NCBI GenBank assembly: GCA_027186245.1
Contig: CP114485.1
Coordinates: 10,258,001-10,322,000, forward strand
Length of the DNA: 64,000 nt
Direction of reading: 5' to 3'
Source of the DNA: Coriaria nepalensis
Taxonomy: Eukaryota > Streptophyta > Magnoliopsida > Cucurbitales > Coriariaceae
The stretch's first letter is position 1, and every line of letters begins with the position of its first letter. The translations under genes were made by a program, and so were the position numbers. Shown in pieces: positions 56,694 to 64,000 of the stretch. The notes beneath the pieces are model-generated. The model made no database searches, was not told the DNA's origin, and was given only the letters and a program-made list of their open reading frames with translations.

Positions 56694-58160
56694 ATGCCAC
56701 CGAGAAAGGAAACCACAACTTCTATAGTATCGAAAAATAGGGATGATGAGGGATCTTCCTCACCACACCGTGCAACCACATGTGGAATCTCAAGAGTAAG
56801 AAATCTTGATGAGATTAACGTGGGTGATAGACCACAAGAGAGAGCTTCTACAACAAATAAGGTTGACATGGCTGAGATTTTATCCACCTTTCATTGGATG
56901 AATAAGACAATGATGGATTTAGCCCAAGGAGTTAATAGGGTAATGGAGGTAATGTCTGGAGCAATGGCAGCTCGGCAATTCCCTACTCCAAGCCCGGGTG
57001 GACCCTCTAAATTTGTTGCAAGTTTAAGCATACAACTATTTGAATTTATAAGGTAGAAGCCACCTACGTTTTCAGATTATGAGGGTACTGATGATCCGCA
57101 AGGGTTCTTAAAAGAAATAGAAAGAATATGTCAGGCTATGGGCTGTTATGATTGTAAAATGGGCGAGTTGGAAGCATATCAACTCATCAGACCTACTCGT
57201 CACTGGTTTCACACTCAAGATTCTAGTATATGGGTTTGGACAGATTTTTTGACAACATTTCTTAATCGTTTTCTCTCGAGAGTGTTCAAGAAGATAAATC
57301 TTATGAGTTCGAAAGGTTATAGAAAACGAGCAGTATGAGAGTGTCAGAGTATGCTAAGAAGTTTACTGAACTTAGCTATTTTGCACCATACTTGGTTCCT
57401 AATGAGGTAGCAAAAGTGAAAAGATTCGTTAGAGGGGTGGTTGAACCACTGTTTAGAGCATTGGCTGTTTAGATATTTACAACATTTTTTGCAGCTTAAG
57501 ATTGTGTGCGGATTACAGAAAATCGGTTGATTGAGAGTCGAGAACAATGTGATTAAAAGAGGAAAACCATGTCTAATCAAATGAAATCTCAATCGATAGG
57601 TGCATATAATAGGGACTCAAAAAGATAATTTAGAGGGGGGGGGGGGGTTCGAGAAGATAAATTGTCACATCCTTCTCAATCTTTTTAACTATCAAACACT
57701 AATTTTTCCCAACCTTTGCCACAATGTCAAGTGTGCGGTAGGAGACATTATGGAGTTTGTCGACGCCTTGCGAGAGAGTTTTACATGTAAATAAGTGGGC
57801 CATTTCATTAAGGATTGTCCCTTCACAGCCTGTCCACAAGCATTATTCTAAGCATTGGCGGGTGGTATGTTGCCTACGTAGTCCTCAGCCTCATCAGCAC
57901 CACAACATATTACACAACAAGCTGCAAGGGGTGGACATGGTATGGTTAGTATAGGCCAAGGGGGTCATGGACAAGGTAGTAAAAATCAAGCCACCACTAG
58001 CGAAGGACAAGCGCAAGTTTTCGCATTAATGCAGCAAGATGTGCAAACCTCCAATGCAGTTGTTACAAGTACACTTCGAATTAATAATGCTGATGCATGC
58101 ATTTTATTTGATCCGGATGCTACACATTCCTTTGTTTCGCATTACTTTTCTGGAAGATTG
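56694..58160 (+). pseudogene. Gypsy Gag and protease remnant
   Basis: The ATG at 56694 begins MPPRKETTTSIVSKNRDDEG. The retrotransposon-gag region follows (FSDYEGTDDPQGFLKEIER, MGELEAYQLI, WTDFLTTFLNRFL) with a stop at 57054 and several frame changes. A CCHC knuckle remnant is split by a stop near 57790 (CQVCGRRHYGVC, then VGHFIKDCP). The aspartic protease reads ADACILFDPDATHSFVSHYF: the active-site D-S-G is replaced by D-P-D. Coding sequence ends at the deletion junction near 58160. A poly-G run of about 13 lies at 57634-57646. Confidence 0.82.
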
Positions 58161-59607
58161 GGTCGAAAGGTCGATGGTCAACGCCTCGATGCCTCGATGC
58201 CTCAAGTACATTTCGATGCTTAAAACAGATAGAAGAAGGTAGAAGGGTTGAAATGTCGAAGGGTTGATGGTCAACGCCTCCGCCTCAAGTACATTTCGAT
58301 GCTTAAAACAGATAGAAGAAGGTAGAAGGGTTGAAATGTCGAAGGGTTGATGGTCGATGCCTCGACGCCTCAATTACATTCGACACCTTAAATATGCAAA
58401 ATGCTACCTAGGGTCAATGGGTCTATAGATCTACGGGATAAAGTCTGCTAAAATAGCAACAAAATCTTAAATTAAGCTACCTAAAGTTATGATTAGAGCT
58501 CGAAAGAGAAATATGAGTGTAGTTTAACAATTTTTGTTAATTGAATTATCTTGAACATCCTTATTGATTGTGTTGTCCCTCCTTTCATGTTTTGATGTCT
58601 AGAACCGTTGGAGGAGCACTAATCCACTCCATCTAAAGTTTGAACAATGTAGAGGTAGCAAATGCGTAAATGTGAGTGGAAATTATAACTTGCTAGTTTT
58701 TTAATAATTTGATTATGCTAAAAGGTGCTTATGTGATTCCATCACCTTTTTGGTCATTTGTTATATATACTAATTTTTGAAATGCTTCCGAATTGGTATG
58801 ATATTTTCAATAGATATGTATTATGTTTACTGCATTATGAAAATGCAGAGATTGAAATAAGAATTACATGAGTATATACATTATATATGGTATGCGATGT
58901 TTTATTTAGATTGAAAGTGCATGAAGTTTTACATTTATAAATCTTTAGCAAGAGTAAAGTGCCATATGGGCCACCTCTTGAATTCTATACTCATGTTGAT
59001 TTCATGAATTGATAAAGGTTCACGGATTTGGTTTTGATGATGTTTCTGTTTGTGAAACAAGTTTGAGTATGTTCAAAGTATATGTTTAAAAATTGAATTA
59101 CAAATGATATGTTTGCTATTTTTAATCAAAATATGTGAACCTATCATGTTTTATGTAAAAACATGTTTTGAGACAATTTTAATAAATCTATCCTTACCGG
59201 TTTTAAACTTAAAATAGGTTGTGATTATCGCTCACTGAGTATTGTACTCACTCCTCTTTTATATTGTAAACATTTTCAGCTTAGAGAAGGTAGAGCCCTT
59301 CAAAATTTGGCTTGTCGATTGTCTACTACTTTTGGATAAATTTCTCATCTAGTGGACTGCTTTAGGGACTATTTTTTTTATATATATTTAGATATTTCAC
59401 TATATACTTGAATAGACAATAATATAAGACACGTTAAATATAACACATTGTATATATATAAGTCATTTTATTCTATTACTGCATTAGCACACATTTTGTA
59501 TAATATGTGATGTTTGGACTATAAGTAACAATTATGGTGAATGGAGAGAAAATTTGAGTTTACATTAATTCTAATATATGAAAGTAAGTAAATACGAGGT
59601 TGGTGAC
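58158..59607 (+). repeat. Right LTR of the Gypsy element (truncated at both ends)
   Basis: Aligns with 54990-56345. It has an extra tandem expansion of an approximately 80-bp unit (gtacatttcgatgcttaaaacagatagaagaagg, near 58205 and 58290) and about 120 bp (58620-58740) absent from the left LTR. It stops near ggttggtgac (59599-59608), short of the expected terminal 95 bp. Confidence 0.82.
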
Positions 59608-62600
59608 TAAAGAATCCTCCTTTTTTTTTTTTCTTTTTTCTTTTTTTCTTTTTTTGTTTACGGTACTTTTAATAGGGAATAATTCGTGTGTTAGAAAATT
59701 TACTGCTCCATAATAACACTGATTTTACACATAACTACCCCCAACAATCAAATTCATTGATGCACCAAAAAGATGTGCAATTCTCTTTTTTCTTCCTCCG
59801 TGAAAATAGAAAAGAAAATGCATATTATCATTATAGGACAATTGGGTGATCAATTATTGCGGCATACGGGATGGAAAATCAATCTTTGCCATCTAATTTT
59901 TGATAAAGAATTCTACAACGGAATTAATTCATGTAGTTGTTGTGGGTTTGGAAAATTGAAAAAGGATCTTGCGAAAGCAATCAGTTTTGGGGTTGGTTTC
60001 ACGATGCTTTTTTTTTTTTTCACTCCCCAATCAAAGTAGTGAAAGAGACGTTAGGGCAGTTGGTCTTCAATTTTCTATACCAAAAAGTAATTAAAACTAA
60101 CCGTTCTTCGAGGTGATGATGATGTATGAGATCTAGAATATAGAAAATTTGGTTTAAAAAATTAAAAAAATTAAAAATTAAAAAAAAAATTAAAAAAAAT
60201 TAAAAATTAAAAAAAAATTAAAAAAAAAAATTAAAGAGAAACGTGGCGTAATATGAAGGTGGGGGTTAAGTGCCAAAGCATGAGTCATGAATGCATGCTG
60301 TGCTGAATCACTGAAATCACATGAACGCGTAAAGAATAAAGAAAAAAACCAAAAACAAAAAAATCTCTTTTGAATTTGGAAGACGATTATGAAGACGTGG
60401 CTTGCAACTACTTTGTTTATGTTATTTGCTACTTCCACAACTTTTCTAGTCACTTTTCTCATTCTCGTGAGTGAATATTGTTGTAGTAAAGAACACGCCA
60501 GGATACACTGCACATTATTTAGTGTCCTTTCCCATCTTTTCCCTTTTTTTTTTTTTTTTAGCAACATTTTACAACTTGAATGTTTACATTTTAAATAGTT
60601 CAAGAAAAAAAAAATTATAATTAAAAAAGAGTCTACCTTCAGATCATCTCTCACTCTTTCACATGTTTACTACAGCCTCGATTCTCCCTTCTTTTCCTCT
60701 ACCTACACCACCGCCCCTGACACTACTCGGTTTCCTCCCCCTCTTGCCTTAATTAGTTGAAATAGGAATACTAACAGTACATTCTTCAATCTGATAAGAT
60801 AACACTAGAGTGAACGAGTTTAGGTATCTTCACCTTTAACCTAAAGTCTAGGTCCTTTTCCTCTCTCTTCCTCTGTAATTGTATTTCTTTAAATTTGCCT
60901 GAAAGAGCAATTAATTTTGTGCTAATAGAATTACAGATATTATGTAAATAAATACACAAATTTTCATTGTGTCCTTATAATTTTACCTATAAAATCAAAA
61001 TATGTTCACGAAGAAAACTTAATTGAGCTGAGCTTTTATCTAATTTACAATTAGATTCACCTAATTTAAAATAAATTTTTTAATTAAATAATTAATACAA
61101 TTATCTCGTAATTGATTAATCTAAGACTCTAAATCAATATTCATTTCTAACAAAGTGTCATCGCTGCCCGTGAAATGAGAACTAACATCTTCTACAAAAA
61201 CTTTTTGTGACTATAAGATTGTATAAGTATTGATCATTTTATATTTTCAATATCTCAATCTATCATATGATATTATTTAACCACTAAACTCTAATAGACG
61301 AATTATATAAATGACTATATCTTTATGAATATCGACAATGAATTTATTGAAAGTTCTTTTAAACCATACCACTTTGTAAAGATTTATCGTTCGAAGAAAT
61401 ATATAATTCATAGGATTGGTTCATGAAAGACAAGAGTGATAGATCTCATTTTACTAAGTCATAACTTTTATATTCGACACCTTATACTCAAGGTTCATCC
61501 CTTTCAAATCCATGGCTAGGGTATTTTGGGAAAATATCAAAATATAAACCCTATATATAAAATATCATAGTGATTAGAGGTTTGAGAATCACTTGTATTA
61601 TAACTACTACATATTTCTTATTAATATTTAACATTCTTACCAATAAAAATTTATCTAAGTATCATGTTCAATGTACTCATTTTTAACTTTGTACTCACAT
61701 AATTATTTTGATATTCAACTAACACAAATGGTTATGAGAACGTTCATCCAAGACATTATGAAGACGATTTATGTGGTAGTCTATCTGAATCATCAATATC
61801 ATTTTCAACAATCTCATAATTATGAATAATTTATATTTTTAATTCTTAAGCAACTTGCTCATCACTTCTCATAATCACTATTGTGTTCTTAAGTGATTCT
61901 CAATAAAAATTTAGGAGAAACTTTATTTTAGAGAGATAGGCTGATAATTTTTTCTTCAAGTAAGAATTTAACATGCACTAGTTGGAATATTAAAAATTTG
62001 GAGATGGATTGGACACCTAATCGATTTGACTACAACTACATAAGGTCCGATCTTAAAATTTTAAAATCATGCCTTTTCCACAAATCATCTTCCCGTTGAG
62101 AACATGTTTAGCAATAAGAACTACCAGTCTTTCTATAGCCCGTTTGATAATCCAAGAAAAGTCACTCATTTATTACGTAGTCTTGAATCATTACAAGAGT
62201 CTAATAGATTGACTATTATGTTTCTTTTCTACTCATTTCTTCTCAGCCACGGTTTATCTCATATGAGCAAACATAATTTGACACGATAAAGAACACACAG
62301 GTAGGTTTAATTAGGAGGGATGAATATATGAGTTCTGGTCAACTCTCCAGATTAACTTTCCAAGATTTTGAAAATGGATCCTTTTATCAAATCATGTGCC
62401 GTGGCATTTATGGTGCCTTATACAGTCACATCTTAGGGCTAGCTAGTCTAAACTTTAACATAATATATAATATTAATTGGAGAGAAGATTAGCGCCAATT
62501 ATATAAACAAAAGCATTATAACGGGCACGTTTTTTTTTTTGTCTTTCAGTTGGAAAAGACTAGTGAATCAATGTACATTGCGACTAAAGGCAAACTGGGA

Positions 62601-64000
62601 GCTACAAGTTGTGAAAATAATAAGAAAACAAAGAGGAGAAGAAGAAGAAGAAGAAAAAAACAGAATGATTTAATTGAAGAAAGGTAAGAGTATTGGCCCA
62701 CACTGGCGCAACAAAGAGATATACTTAGCTGCCTCCAAAGGAGAAATTATGGGTAAGAGACATGCCATGCCTCCTATCACAATCAATCTGGTTCCCCATT
62801 TGTGTTTTGTTGTGTTGTCAACTTTGTCCGGTCAATTTTATGCATCAAATCTATAATAGGAATTTTGGTCACATCCTATAGGATATTTCTAGACATTCAA
62901 TATATACTAGCAATGTAAGAAGGATGGAGGAAACTTCAAATTTGGACATTTGTATTTGATCTTTCTAATAATGTCAACTTTGAAATTCTAGTTGATGTTT
63001 ATATCATTATTAAGGTTGCATTAAGTGCATTCAAAATATTGTTTTCATCAATAAATATATTCAAATTAATAAATTCTTTTTAGATCTAGTCTAGAATTCT
63101 TAAGTAGATCTAAAAGTCCATGCAAATATTTTTCATTCAAATTATTATATTTTTTTATTATTATTTAATTTTATTACTTTCTTGCACATGAAAACAATGA
63201 AAGATTAAAGTAATTATAGTTCAAACTAAAACTCCAAACAAATTATGAGGAGCGATTATATATATAAAGAATATAATATAAAAATAAAAAATAATTTAAT
63301 CTCATTATAATTATATTATTTATATTTATTAATTTTTATAATTATAATAAAATTTAATATACACTTATCAAAATTTAGAGGACCTAATTTCATCACTAAT
63401 CGGAGCCATCACCTTCTTTTCATTAGGGTCGATAATCACCATTTCAGCATTTTCTCCTAAAATAAAGGGTTTATGGTGGGACCCATCATCCATTCTATCT
63501 TTTGTTTTGCTTTATACTAGGAAAGCATGAGCCCCTTTTATTAAAATGACTTCTATTTGTATATTAACATCATTTGGCTTTCCACTTTCAAGAAAGCTCT
63601 CAAAAGTTTACAAACTTATTATTTTTTTTCATCTCGTGCTTTCATGGTAAACTCTTCAACTTTTACAAATGAATAAAGAGAAGTGATGTGAGAAAAAGCA
63701 TATTTCCTTTTTTTTTTTTTTTTTTCTTTTTCTTTTTTATAATAAATATATTTAATAGTTGTTCTTTAGAAAAAGAAGATAAATATTTTTCTTTTAAATA
63801 AGAAAAAGTTAAAAAAAAAATTAAAAAAAAATAAAAAAGAAAGAAAGAAAGGTAGATAGATAAGAAGTAAGAAGCATCATGTGAATACGACCCTCATTAT
63901 TTATTTCCCTAGTCGATGGAGTCCCACTATGAGATGGATCTTTCCAATTCCAAGTGGTTATCAAATGAAACCGTACGTTGAATAAATGAATAAATAAATA
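59608..64000. other. Intergenic, no supported gene
   Basis: About 4.4 kb with T-rich (59618-59660, 63704-63740) and A-rich (60150-60235, 63800-63850) tracts and a gaa-repeat (62634-62658). An ORF at 60389-60598 begins with a signal-peptide-like segment but has no recognised family. Other ORFs (59773-60039, 62104-62289, 62674-62856) are unremarkable. A short (aaat)n-type repeat closes the window. Confidence 0.5.
60148..60234. repeat. A-tract array (ttaaaaa)n
   Basis: About 87 bp composed almost entirely of A-runs of 5-10 separated by tt. Such tracts are expected to be stiff and curved and to exclude nucleosomes. Confidence 0.75.

Larger units (their letters stand above)
53990..59607 (+). mobile_element. 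Ty3/Gypsy retrotransposon remnant with a large internal deletion
   Basis: The left LTR ends near 56440 and is followed by a primer-binding site resembling initiator tRNA-Met (tagtatcagagc, 56445-56456). Gag starts at 56694 and decays into a protease fragment near 58160. At that point the sequence jumps into the middle of the 3' LTR (58158-59607), which matches 54990-56345 of the left LTR. Reverse transcriptase, RNase H, integrase and the first part of the 3' LTR are missing. The last 95 bp of the 3' LTR are also absent. The left boundary of the 5' LTR cannot be fixed because its partner is deleted. Confidence 0.85.

Noticed and set aside
59773..60039. 88-codon ORF with clustered cysteines (CSCCGFG)
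   Set aside because: No recognisable domain. The C-terminus is a poly-T translation artefact (LFFFFT).

Overview
This is nuclear DNA of a flowering plant. The genes have GT-AG introns, the intergenic DNA is AT-rich, the proteins are plant organelle and endomembrane types, and the spaces between genes hold decayed plant retrotransposons. The residue patterns look dicot. A cucurbit is my best guess, mainly because the degraded Ulp1-type protease fragment and the Copia families resemble repeats I associate with cucurbit genomes. That is inference and was not searched.

Seven host genes can be supported, and the six complete ones close in frame across every proposed splice junction. From left to right they are: the 3' part of a DEAD-box helicase of the RH10/RRP3/DDX47 type (318-3179, +); glycine cleavage H protein (4618-6469, +); chloroplast chaperonin Cpn60 alpha 2 (26421-31704, +); a single-exon FAR1-related (FRS) protein (33292-35292, +); a MiaB/CDK5RAP1-type radical-SAM methylthiotransferase (36043-38632, -); a VAMP72-type R-SNARE (41101-44112, +); and a TAF8-like histone-fold protein (44915-45865, -). 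They are unrelated housekeeping and regulatory genes and form no operon-like unit.

Two gene-poor blocks separate them. Block A (about 7.9-25.3 kb) is a transposon graveyard. It holds a fairly young minus-strand Copia element with 5-bp target duplications and unequal LTRs; a tRNA-derived SINE; an old Copia relic with a second Copia element nested inside it; the 3' end of a LINE; a truncated Copia; a Ulp1-protease fragment; and an array of about six regularly spaced inverted repeats. Block B (about 45.9-64 kb) holds a LINE endonuclease scrap with an internal duplication, a hAT (RICESLEEPER-like) transposase relic, microsatellites, and a Gypsy element whose interior was deleted from protease into its 3' LTR at a short shared sequence. 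The last 4.4 kb has no gene that I can support.

No clearly new biological system is visible. The observations most worth checking are the inverted-repeat array at 24.85-25.28 kb, the 27-nt poly-G run next to a CPN60A2 splice acceptor, the hAT-like insertion in the last CPN60A2 intron, a 148-bp insert flanked by 20-bp direct repeats at 32.3 kb, and the Gypsy deletion junction.
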